NCBI GenBank assembly: GCA_947378785.1
Contig: CANCLK010000004.1
Coordinates: 1-64,000 of the forward strand
Length of the DNA stretch: 64,000 nt
DNA from: Comamonadaceae bacterium
Lineage (GTDB): Bacteria > Pseudomonadota > Gammaproteobacteria > Burkholderiales > Burkholderiaceae_C
Direction: 5' to 3'
In this document: in pieces, positions 35,622 through 43,887 of the stretch
Layout of the letters: each line of letters starts with the position of its first letter
Numbering within the stretch: position 1 is the stretch's first letter
Translations under genes and position numbers: made by a program
Notes under the pieces: model-generated
Seen by the model: only the letters and a program-made list of their open reading frames with translations
Databases searched by the model: none
What the model was told of the DNA's origin: nothing

Positions 35622-36547
35622 TGCTTTAACTCCTTCAGCAGCATGGCAACGGTTGGTTTTTCGGTGCGCATGGTGATGACTTCATTCACGAAAGACAGGA
35701 GCGTTGTGTCTTGAATGCCGATCATCAGGCTAAGCGACGACTCAATGTCATTGAACGTCACCGTTCTAAGCGTTAGCGCTAATCTAGGATCTGCACGCAT
35801 GATTTTTTGAATTTCAAATTCATCACGGTAGGCTGCCACCACGTCACCCTTTGTCACGGCCTCGACAACCTTGTCCCAAGATGGGTAGGTGACAATTTTG
35901 GCTTTCGGAAAATTGCGTCGCCCAAACTCTTCCCAAGCGGATCGACCAATAACGCCTAAGGTCCCGCTGAAGTTGCGAATAACACTGGGTGCAGCGCGGT
36001 CGCCTGATAACTTTGAAAATTGAAGTCGATTGATCATTAATGAATGCGGCAACTTCATGTACGGCGTGCTGAAACTGACCTTCTGAGCACGCAACACGGT
36101 TCTGGCTAATCGGCCCATGCCAATGTCTGCACGCCCTTCAGCGGCCATTTCAACCACCGCCTCAAATGTCTTTGCCCTACGGTCAAAACGCACGGGTACT
36201 CCTAGCTCCTTGGCGATTAAGCGGGCTACATCGACATCCGTGCCCACCACCGAGCCATCTTTTTCGGAGAAGAAGGGCGCTGAATCACTGGAAATGATCG
36301 CTACAACCAACTCACCGCGGTTCAAAATTCGTGCAATGTCGGGTGCTGCCATCTGTCCATTGGGAGCCTTTGCCAGTGGTGACTTGCGAGGAGCGTCTTG
36401 CTGCACAGGCTGTGCCGTTGCCAACCCCAGCATCATTTCTGCAACCACCCACGTCGCCAGAAATGCCACATTGACCAGTCTTCTGGAGACACGATCCCGA
36501 CGGGCGACTCCTTGGCCTTGCTGGATTTGATTTTGCAAAGTTTTCAA
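35618..36547 (-). CDS. Family-3 extracellular solute-binding protein
   Basis: Periplasmic amino-acid-type binding protein of 309 residues (SBP_bac_3). Signal segment LVNVAFLATWVVAEMMLGLA ends near residue 46. Conserved parts are GELVVAIISSDSAPFFSEKDG (start of the lobe), GTDVDVARLIAKELGVPVRF and VSFSTPYMKLPHSLM. The start is TTG at 36547, supported by AAGGA six bases upstream. It overlaps the DAACS symporter by ATGA, with a sensor adenylate cyclase just upstream, so it might present its ligand to either. Confidence 0.82.
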   Translation of the reverse strand: MKTLQNQIQQGQGVARRDRVSRRLVNVAFLATWVVAEMMLGLATAQPVQQDAPRKSPLAKAPNGQMAAPDIARILNRGELVVAIISSDSAPFFSEKDGSVVGTDVDVARLIAKELGVPVRFDRRAKTFEAVVEMAAEGRADIGMGRLARTVLRAQKVSFSTPYMKLPHSLMINRLQFSKLSGDRAAPSVIRNFSGTLGVIGRSAWEEFGRRNFPKAKIVTYPSWDKVVEAVTKGDVVAAYRDEFEIQKIMRADPRLALTLRTVTFNDIESSLSLMIGIQDTTLLSFVNEVITMRTEKPTVAMLLKELKQ

Positions 36548-36557
36548 AACTATTCCT

Positions 36558-38780
36558 TCATTCCATCTGGTGGCTGCGAGGTGGCGTCATGCTGTTGAGG
36601 TGCTGCAGACATTTGTTTTTCATGACCATTGAAAGAGCATCATCAAAAGAATCCATGATCGCCTGATACTCGTTTGCAGCTTTGCTGTATTGCTGTTTTG
36701 CAAAGTAGGAAAATGCTTCGTGTGTCGCTTTGCAGAGCGCTTTCTCTCGGTCGGTGGGCATCGTCTCAGGGTCATCCCCGCGAATCGCCAGTAGCTCATA
36801 AATAGGAATTTCGCCTTTGCGGCCCTTGACCGTGATCACGTCGATCGGACGCGTCCAAAGACGTTCGCCGGCCTCTTTGTATGTGGTGTGGCTGATACAA
36901 ATGGCGGTCGAAAATTCCTTGTTAATACCCTCTAGGCGCGCCGCTATATTGACGCCATCACCCATCACGGTGTAGCTCATGCGCGTCGGCGATCCAATGT
37001 TGCCCACCAAGACGGCATCCGAATGAATACCGATCCGAACTGTCAGTGGAGACAGGCCTTCTTTGACGAGTTGCTCGTTCAATCCAACCATTCGACGTTG
37101 AGATTTCACCGCCGCAACGCAGGCGTGGTAAGCATGGTTTTGATCCAGCAGCGGTGCACCCCAAAAAGCCATCACAGAATCACCGATGAACTTGTCAACC
37201 GTACCGGTCTCTTCTTTGACGGCTTGTGTCACCAGTGCCAAGTAGGCTGAGATGAGTTTCATCAGTTCGCGTGACGGAGTCACTTCCGAGATCGATGAAA
37301 AGCCCTGCAAGTCTGTGAAGAGAATGGTCAGGTAGCGACTCTCACCGCCTAGTTCTATGTCATTGCCAGAACGCAGTAAGTCGTTGACCAAATCTTGGGG
37401 TACGTACGTTGTGAAAGCTCTGAGTGTGTTGCGTAGTTTGTTGACAGCATTGCTCAGAATATTGATTTCCAAAATATTGGAGTGAATCGCTTTCCTAGAG
37501 GGGTTGAATTCAAGCAAGTCTCGAATATCTTCTGTCAGAATTTCGATCGGACGTGAAATTTTTCGGGAGAGCGCATAGGTTAAAAGTGCCAACATCAGAC
37601 AGGCCAGTCCGCCATAGACGATGAGACGCTTGTTAATTTCGTTGAGGCCAACCAAGAAGTCGTTCACCGGGGCAAGTGTCAGGACTTCCCATTTTTTGTT
37701 GTAGTTGTTCGGAAACTCAGTGAACTGGGCAAGATAAATCTCCGATGTTCCAGCATGGGTGAACTCAAACTGCCGGTTCTTGCTGGTGGCGTATAGCTTG
37801 AAGGCTTGCTGAACGGCCGTTCCCTTGGCACTGAGAACATTTTGCTTGATCAGCTTTTTATTTTCGATTGTGTAACCGTTGTCAGTCGCCGTGCTGACAA
37901 CGATGTCGCCTTCTCCATCGAGGATGTAGCTCTCACTGTTTTTGCTTATTTGAATGGATTTCAAAAAACTCGATATCGCAGTGAGCTCGAACGATTCACC
38001 CAACATACCTTTGAATTTTTCGTCTGCATAAACAGGCGTGGACACAGTCATCGTGGCGCGGGAGGTGCTGCCCGAGACATACGGCTCATCGAGCAGAATA
38101 AAACGTTGCCGCAGTGCTTCTGGGGTCTTCGCCACCGTAGCCGATAAACTTTTGTAAAACGGTCGCTCGCGGGGATCGTAGTTATTCGAAATGACGAAGG
38201 TATCCAGTGGTGCAGCATCTCGGGTATTGAAGAACGTGAAAACAGAGTTTGCGTTTTTTTTAATCTTGGATGACTGCGTTAAAGCGTCAACGACCCAAAA
38301 GTTAAAGTTGGCATTGTTTGGCGGCACCCGGTCAGCAACGATCATGCCTTCCCGCATTTTTTGCACTTGATGAAAACTGCCTTTTTCAGACGCCAAGAAA
38401 ATGGAGACCAAATTCGGGTTGTTCTCAAGGTGCAGCAGCATCGTGTCGTTGATGCTGGCACGATCGAATAGTTTTGGGTCATCTCGGACCTGTTTAGCCA
38501 TGGTCAATAGTGAGTCACTGATCGGGTCAAGCAACGCAAGCAACTTGTCCTTCATTTGGTTGTTGTGGTTCGTTATCTGAACCGAGGCATTTTCTTTGTA
38601 GATGTCGTAGTTATTTTTGTAGATGTAGTAAACGACCAGTCCGAAGGACGGCAGGATCAGGCACATGAAGAGCGCGCTGATGGTCAGTCGCAACTTGATG
38701 GCGTATGAATGCGATCGCTCCTGCGTTGATGTTTTGACGGGCAGACTGAGTGACCGTTGATTTGAATCTTTTTCCAGCAT
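36558..38780 (-). CDS. Membrane adenylate/guanylate cyclase with periplasmic sensor domain
   Basis: A 740-residue class III cyclase. Membrane helix 1 at about 28-50 (LRLTISALFMCLILPSFGL), a periplasmic Cache-like sensor of about 325 residues, membrane helix 2 at about 380-403, a HAMP-like linker, then the catalytic domain from about 475. Metal aspartates are in FTDLQGFSSIS and DKFIGDSVMAFW, the purine-site Lys is in the latter, and the transition-state Asn/Arg in GDGVNIAARLEG; Lys plus Asp at the specificity positions favour cAMP. It is followed by the solute-binding protein (10 bp gap). Confidence 0.9.
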   Translation of the reverse strand: MLEKDSNQRSLSLPVKTSTQERSHSYAIKLRLTISALFMCLILPSFGLVVYYIYKNNYDIYKENASVQITNHNNQMKDKLLALLDPISDSLLTMAKQVRDDPKLFDRASINDTMLLHLENNPNLVSIFLASEKGSFHQVQKMREGMIVADRVPPNNANFNFWVVDALTQSSKIKKNANSVFTFFNTRDAAPLDTFVISNNYDPRERPFYKSLSATVAKTPEALRQRFILLDEPYVSGSTSRATMTVSTPVYADEKFKGMLGESFELTAISSFLKSIQISKNSESYILDGEGDIVVSTATDNGYTIENKKLIKQNVLSAKGTAVQQAFKLYATSKNRQFEFTHAGTSEIYLAQFTEFPNNYNKKWEVLTLAPVNDFLVGLNEINKRLIVYGGLACLMLALLTYALSRKISRPIEILTEDIRDLLEFNPSRKAIHSNILEINILSNAVNKLRNTLRAFTTYVPQDLVNDLLRSGNDIELGGESRYLTILFTDLQGFSSISEVTPSRELMKLISAYLALVTQAVKEETGTVDKFIGDSVMAFWGAPLLDQNHAYHACVAAVKSQRRMVGLNEQLVKEGLSPLTVRIGIHSDAVLVGNIGSPTRMSYTVMGDGVNIAARLEGINKEFSTAICISHTTYKEAGERLWTRPIDVITVKGRKGEIPIYELLAIRGDDPETMPTDREKALCKATHEAFSYFAKQQYSKAANEYQAIMDSFDDALSMVMKNKCLQHLNSMTPPRSHQME

Positions 38781-38785
38781 GGCGA

Positions 38786-39430
38786 CTACTTTGAGGTCTG
38801 ATGTGAGGCAAATATCTTTTGCATCGCACCACTGGCCAACTGTGCAGCCGCGACAGACGAAATTTTGTGCATGTCTGTGACGGACGTTTCTTTTGGAAAT
38901 GCAATATTTTTAGACATCCCCAGAAGAGGGCCCGTATCAAAAGACTCATCTACAGCATGAAAGGCAATCGTGCAATAACGCTTTCCATCGCGTATCAGCG
39001 CCTGAAACGGATTGCCACCGACATATTGACTGGGCCATGAGTCATCTATGCAGGGGTGCATGTTGTAAAAACCAAGAGGTGGTGTATTGATCAAGCGCGA
39101 CTTGATCCGCTGCCCGAAAGTGGCCATGACGCAAATGTCGGGCTTCCACATGTCAATGATGTCGTAAAACGGCTGGGTGTTCACGGATCCCATGAATGTT
39201 GCAATGCCGTTTTCCATGGCCAGTTCAGTGACCATCCTCTCTTCATATGGCGTGTGAGGGTACTGCCAGACGCGCTTGTCTGCCGCAATATTGCTGGCCT
39301 GCGGGTTGTCGCTGGCAACGCCAACGACGGTCACTTGATTGCTGATGTCGCCATGTAGCAATTCGTTGAGCAAATAGAAACCACGGTAGTAGCTTCCAAA
39401 CATGGCAACTTTGTATTTACGAAAACTCAT
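38786..39430 (-). CDS. Stand-alone formyltransferase-domain protein
   Basis: A 214-residue protein with the folate-dependent formyltransferase fold and no C-terminal domain. An N-terminal Rossmann strand is seen in KVAMFGSYYRGFYLLNEL. The catalytic Asn-His-Asp set is present: YNMHPCIDDSWPSQYVGG holds N and H (about 131-134), and HAVDESFDTGPLLG (about 168-181) the Asp. Methionyl-tRNA formyltransferase and PurN have similar cores, but here neither length nor context fits. Sugar-amine N-formyltransferase activity on a surface glycan is one possibility. It lies between a sensor cyclase and TpsB. Confidence 0.75.
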   Translation of the reverse strand: MSFRKYKVAMFGSYYRGFYLLNELLHGDISNQVTVVGVASDNPQASNIAADKRVWQYPHTPYEERMVTELAMENGIATFMGSVNTQPFYDIIDMWKPDICVMATFGQRIKSRLINTPPLGFYNMHPCIDDSWPSQYVGGNPFQALIRDGKRYCTIAFHAVDESFDTGPLLGMSKNIAFPKETSVTDMHKISSVAAAQLASGAMQKIFASHQTSK

Positions 39431-39472
39431 TTTTTCTTAATTTCACTGCTGCTCGCTTAAGCTCATGCGAAT

Positions 39473-41215
39473 TCAAAACCGAGTGATGGCCTCTATCAGC
39501 AATCTTCTATTGCGTCGACTGTCGTCTGTCACTAGGTGTTGCTTGGCTGTCGCTAGGCGCAGGTCGAGTTGTGTGTCCTTGAAAATCACAAACCGCGTAC
39601 CCATAGCTTTAGAACTCAGGTGTGAGCGCGTGCCCTCAATCGTTGGCGATGGATTGGTGTGGATGACGGCGCTGTCAACGGACACATACAGCTGCGGCTT
39701 TTGAACCCATTGATCCCAGCCAAAGTTAAGGTCATGGCGCAACTCTAAAGTCATCCCCTGGCCTTTGTCGCCAGCGATGATGGCTGCTGGGAAGCCTCTT
39801 CCGATGGTGCTACCGCCAAAGGCGATACGCTCCCCGGCCAATAAGCGGTCCCGGCTGTATTGAAGGTTACCGTTGACATAGACGCTGAACTGGTTCGGCA
39901 GCAGTTGTGTTCGTTGCACGCTCAATGCATATTTTGTGAATGCTGCATCGAAGCCTGCCGTGGTTGGGTGCAAGGCTGCGCCGTCCATGGACCCCAATGC
40001 ATGGATCCCTTTGGCAAGACCCAAGCCTAGGCTTTGCGTACCGTTCATCCAGCCATTCAACACCCATGATGTGAGTACATCAACCACGGTGTAGCGGTCA
40101 TGGCTGAGGGCTGCGCCTGCCACCGTTGTGACATTGTTGTTGACCGCTAGCCCTGCATCAAGGTAGACAGAACTGGCACGTGATCGCTGCAGGGGATATC
40201 GCAGCCGCGGCGCAAGGGATGTCGAATTACTTTTGATGTCGAGCTGCTCGAGTGTTCCGCTGGGCTTTGACTCACTCAGCAAGCCACCCAGACTGAGCAT
40301 GAGCCCGCTGCTCCCTAAAGCCTGGGTGTAACGGGTCACAGCGCTGCGGATACCTTCCAAATCGTTCGAGGTTTTCCCTGATGTTGTCAGTCCGATGTTG
40401 AGTTGCCCCAAACTCTTGAATGGTTGCTGCAGCGTTGCGCTGTAGCCCAATGCATAAGGGCCCGTGGTTTGGGAGCCGTTGTTGTTGAACGTTCCCAAAT
40501 ACAGGTTGCTCAATGGCGTAGCGGTGAGCAACAGCTCAGAGCTTCCCAAGTCGACGCCCGGACGCAATACAGCCGTGACTGATACGCCCGGCAGATCATT
40601 GATGATGAGTAACACCCGTTCAAGACCCGCCAGATCGAGTGGCCGAACATCGGTGAGCCGGCGCGCAAAAGTCGCTACCTGCGCGTTCAAGGCGTCATTT
40701 TTGCCATCGACAAATACCTGAGAGACATAGCCTTCGACGACTTGAATCTTGAAGATGCCATCCTTGATTTGCTGTGGTGGCACGAACACCCGCGCCAAAA
40801 AAAATCCGCGCTCACGGTATTTGTTCTCTAAGGCGTTGGCCGCTTCGCGCAGTTCAGACAGGCCGACATTTTTATTCACGAGGTGTGTGAAGAGGCTGTC
40901 CACCTCGGCTTGGGTGAAATAGCTGGCGCCGTCAACAGTCACCTTAGAGATCGTGAATTCGATGTCATCAACGGCCTTGGGGATGGCTGATTTCTCAGGC
41001 GCCAAGATACGCAGGTCAAACTTCGGATTGACTGGCAACGGGTTAGGAATTCGTGGCAACAGTTGGTTAAGTTGCTCGATTTGCTGGAACTGTTCCGAGG
41101 TCGGCCTTGGCGCTGTTTCCGCTTGTGCTGGCCCGGTGTAGCCGAGCAAGACCAGCAGCACGCTGGCGAAGGGGATGCGTTGACGCATAGGCGTCTGTGC
41201 ATTCAAACTTGTCAT
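39473..41215 (-). CDS. TpsB outer-membrane transporter, ShlB/FhaC/HecB family
   Basis: Two-partner secretion translocator of 580 residues. A signal peptide ends near GYTGPAQAE (residue 33). POTRA domains span roughly 65-215, the first from FTISKVTVDGASYF to RGFFLARVFVP. The C-terminal beta-barrel has the family loop-6 motif in FGGSTIGRGFPAAI (about 465-478, where GRGF replaces VRGF) and ends with an aromatic residue (ITRF). It should export the TpsA protein encoded 6 kb away in the same series. It is coupled by ATGA overlap to the CHASE2 cyclase. Confidence 0.92.
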   Translation of the reverse strand: MTSLNAQTPMRQRIPFASVLLVLLGYTGPAQAETAPRPTSEQFQQIEQLNQLLPRIPNPLPVNPKFDLRILAPEKSAIPKAVDDIEFTISKVTVDGASYFTQAEVDSLFTHLVNKNVGLSELREAANALENKYRERGFFLARVFVPPQQIKDGIFKIQVVEGYVSQVFVDGKNDALNAQVATFARRLTDVRPLDLAGLERVLLIINDLPGVSVTAVLRPGVDLGSSELLLTATPLSNLYLGTFNNNGSQTTGPYALGYSATLQQPFKSLGQLNIGLTTSGKTSNDLEGIRSAVTRYTQALGSSGLMLSLGGLLSESKPSGTLEQLDIKSNSTSLAPRLRYPLQRSRASSVYLDAGLAVNNNVTTVAGAALSHDRYTVVDVLTSWVLNGWMNGTQSLGLGLAKGIHALGSMDGAALHPTTAGFDAAFTKYALSVQRTQLLPNQFSVYVNGNLQYSRDRLLAGERIAFGGSTIGRGFPAAIIAGDKGQGMTLELRHDLNFGWDQWVQKPQLYVSVDSAVIHTNPSPTIEGTRSHLSSKAMGTRFVIFKDTQLDLRLATAKQHLVTDDSRRNRRLLIEAITRF

Positions 41216-43158
41216 TTGTCTTCCATCACGACATGGTGGGTATTGAGACCAGATTCGACACGTTCGAAATGAAATGTCGTCAAAGCGTCATCTGGGAAAT
41301 CTTCATGCAACGCACGCACAGCGGCGGGAGCGCTAGCATCCGAATTTTTCAGCAGGGCATAAACGTCGACGTAGCGGCTGAACAAGCCTGATGCCGTATC
41401 TGCATCAGAAGCCGGGCTGAAGAGTTCAACGCCCGTCAGCTTGCCCTTGAGGACCACATCGCCGATAGGCCTGAAGCGCATCTCAGGGCATTGCGCCACC
41501 ACCACGTCGGTGCAACACAGGCGGGTGCCGAAATATTTATTGACGCCTTCGGTGCGCGCCGCTGTGTTGACCGTGTCGCCCAGCGCGGTGAAATCCATGC
41601 GCGACTGCGATCCAAAATTACCCATCACCGCCGGACCCGAGTGAATGCCCAGTCGAGTTTGTCCGATGGGTATACCGGCTTTGTTCTGCGCAATGCGAAA
41701 GTCCTCGGCATAGGCATCGAGCTCCAGTGCACAGCGCACAGCACGCGCCACGTGGTCTGGCTGCGGCAGCGGCGCGTTGAAGATCGACATGATGGCGTCG
41801 CCAATGAATTTATCGATCATTCCCCCGTGTCGAAGAATGATGCTGCAGGCGCCGTTCAAGTAGGCGTTCAGCACTTCAGAGAGTCTTTCTGCGCTGAGCT
41901 TTTCTGACAAAGTGGTGAAACCCGCGATGTCGGTGAAGATGAACGTCAACTCGCGTCGCTCGCCAGAAATACTCAGACTTTCCGGGTTGTCGACCAACTG
42001 TTCGACGACGATGGGCGAGACATAGCGCGAGAACGCACCTTGGATAAATTGGCGCTGCTGGCGCTCGGCACTGCCCAGCAGGACATCCATCATCCAGAGT
42101 GACAAAGCCAGCGCCAACGTCGGTCCGACCAATGGGAGCATCGGCAGTCCATAGCGAAAACCGACCATGCCGCCCAGCCAAAAAATAGCGATCAAGAACA
42201 TGCCGCTGAGCGCATTGAAGACGATGCCTTTTTTCAACAGCCCTATCAAGAGACCACACAACGCCAGCACGAGGCTGGTCAGCAGGGCCCATTGAATCGA
42301 CAACTTGAAGGGTTGTCGCCCTTCCAAAAATTGGGCCAGCGAATGAGCCTGCACAACGACACCGGCCATGCGACCGCGGTCGTCGTCATAGACCGAGGCC
42401 ATCGGGGTGCGATGTCGATCGGTGATTGACAAGACGGCGCCCACCAACACGATCTTGCCGGCGAACCAATCGTCCGGTAGTGCCGCCACGGCGTGTGATG
42501 GAAACATCGGGAAGGCCGGGGTTTGCGTGTCCTGCTGCGGTTTCCAGGCGATCTCGATTTGCTCCGCCGGCGTCGTCAGGCCCAGCAAGTCAGCCGCCTT
42601 GCGGGCAAAGCCTTTTGGTTTTTCGGGGCCGTCTTCACCTGGATAGATCCAGCGGACTGTGCCGTCAAACGGATCTGTTGCAAGGTTGGCAGCGGCTCGT
42701 AGCTTTGCTGGAACGAAGTCATTCAAGTAACTCAGTTGGTCAGCGTTGACAACACTGCTCGTGTCTGAATAAGACACGAGGAGGGGCACCTTGATGGCTC
42801 GCAATGTTTTCTTTAAGTAGTCATCTTTGGCCGGCTCTGTCGCTTGGTCAAGCAGCACGTCAAGGGCGATCAGTCGTGCCCCTTTCTTTTCCAATTCCAG
42901 CAATAGCGTCGCCAGAAATTCGCGGTCGACCGGTGAGCGGTACGGGAAACGGCTCACGGTGTCTTCCGTGATGGTTGCGATCACGATGTCTTTTGACGGT
43001 GCCTGCGCTGGCTGCAGGGCCGCCACACGGACATCGGCGGCGACATTTTCAAGGCCCGCTAGAAATGTCAAAAACCGCGTTGCGATGGTTGCGAGCAGGG
43101 CGGCAGCGATCACCACGCCAAGCATGGTGATGACGGGCTTGATGCGCTTTGCCTTCAT
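41212..43158 (-). CDS. CHASE2-domain adenylate/guanylate cyclase
   Basis: A membrane sensor cyclase of about 649 residues. N-terminal helix (ITMLGVVIAAALLATIATRF), an extracytoplasmic CHASE2 domain (about 30-290, with RLIALDVLLDQ and IVLVGAVLSITDRHRTPM), three further helices at about 290-365, then the catalytic domain from about 400. Metal aspartates lie in FTDIAGFTTLSEK and DKFIGDAIMSIF, and the LGDTVNTAARTEG block is complete, so the enzyme should be active; Lys/Asp at the specificity sites suggest cAMP. The start at 43158 is used because it gives an ATGA overlap with the FecR-like gene. Confidence 0.92.
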   Translation of the reverse strand: MKAKRIKPVITMLGVVIAAALLATIATRFLTFLAGLENVAADVRVAALQPAQAPSKDIVIATITEDTVSRFPYRSPVDREFLATLLLELEKKGARLIALDVLLDQATEPAKDDYLKKTLRAIKVPLLVSYSDTSSVVNADQLSYLNDFVPAKLRAAANLATDPFDGTVRWIYPGEDGPEKPKGFARKAADLLGLTTPAEQIEIAWKPQQDTQTPAFPMFPSHAVAALPDDWFAGKIVLVGAVLSITDRHRTPMASVYDDDRGRMAGVVVQAHSLAQFLEGRQPFKLSIQWALLTSLVLALCGLLIGLLKKGIVFNALSGMFLIAIFWLGGMVGFRYGLPMLPLVGPTLALALSLWMMDVLLGSAERQQRQFIQGAFSRYVSPIVVEQLVDNPESLSISGERRELTFIFTDIAGFTTLSEKLSAERLSEVLNAYLNGACSIILRHGGMIDKFIGDAIMSIFNAPLPQPDHVARAVRCALELDAYAEDFRIAQNKAGIPIGQTRLGIHSGPAVMGNFGSQSRMDFTALGDTVNTAARTEGVNKYFGTRLCCTDVVVAQCPEMRFRPIGDVVLKGKLTGVELFSPASDADTASGLFSRYVDVYALLKNSDASAPAAVRALHEDFPDDALTTFHFERVESGLNTHHVVMEDK

Positions 43159-43880
43159 TCGCCCGACTTGAGATCGCCCCGAACGAGTGTGAGCAGGGCA
43201 TCGGCTTGTTGGACACATCCTTTTTCGAGCAGCCAGGACGTCAGCACCAGTCTGTTCTCAAGGTCTTTCGGAACCATCTCGAGGCTGATTGCATATTCTT
43301 GATCGCTCTGGCGAATCACGAAGACCTTGCTTCCTTCTAAGCGCGACAAAGGTGGCATTCCCTGCCGGTCTTGCCCTGCGGTCCAGTTGAATTGAGCGCT
43401 CCACGATCGATCGACAGGAAACACCGTGAAGCTGTCAATTTGGCTGGCATCGGGTCGCCACCAGACCGGCTGCGTCCCCGCCAGCAGGCAGCGGGGGCCA
43501 GGTCGTGTGACGTCGATCAGCCAAGGCTCTGGGATCTTCACTGCAGCCGTACCGGCCCGAACGACCCCGACAGAACTCGTCCGCGCATCTCGCGTGGCCA
43601 CCAGTGCTGACAGCGCCCGTCGAAGATCAACGCTGTCGTTTGTTTGCGTGAAGGGCACACCGTTGAAGGGGCCTTTCAGGGAGATGCTTGTCCCGTCAGG
43701 GCCAATGAAAGTCGCACGTTCGCCTTCCTTCAGGGCGATGACGCTGCTGCTGTCAATCCGCATGCCAAGGGTGAGCGTGCTGCTGCGGGCTTCGAGCACG
43801 ACGAGTGTGGCGGCGAGACCCGTCCCTGGAAGTGCCAGTGCTGCCAACAAAAGTGATATCGACACGACAATTTTCATCAT
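43155..43880 (-). CDS. Exported FecR-like protein
   Basis: A 241-residue exported protein with a clear signal peptide (MMKIVVSISLLLAALALPGTGLAA). The mature N-terminal part, MRIDSSSVIALKEGERATFIG, resembles the FecR-type beta-domain found beside CHASE2 proteins. The C-terminal half has WRPDASQIDSFTVFPVDRSW and a late conserved Cys in LLEKGCVQQADALL. No membrane anchor other than the signal. It overlaps the CHASE2 cyclase by ATGA and may be its periplasmic partner; function otherwise unknown. Confidence 0.65.
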   Translation of the reverse strand: MMKIVVSISLLLAALALPGTGLAATLVVLEARSSTLTLGMRIDSSSVIALKEGERATFIGPDGTSISLKGPFNGVPFTQTNDSVDLRRALSALVATRDARTSSVGVVRAGTAAVKIPEPWLIDVTRPGPRCLLAGTQPVWWRPDASQIDSFTVFPVDRSWSAQFNWTAGQDRQGMPPLSRLEGSKVFVIRQSDQEYAISLEMVPKDLENRLVLTSWLLEKGCVQQADALLTLVRGDLKSGE

Positions 43881-43887
43881 GCTCGAC

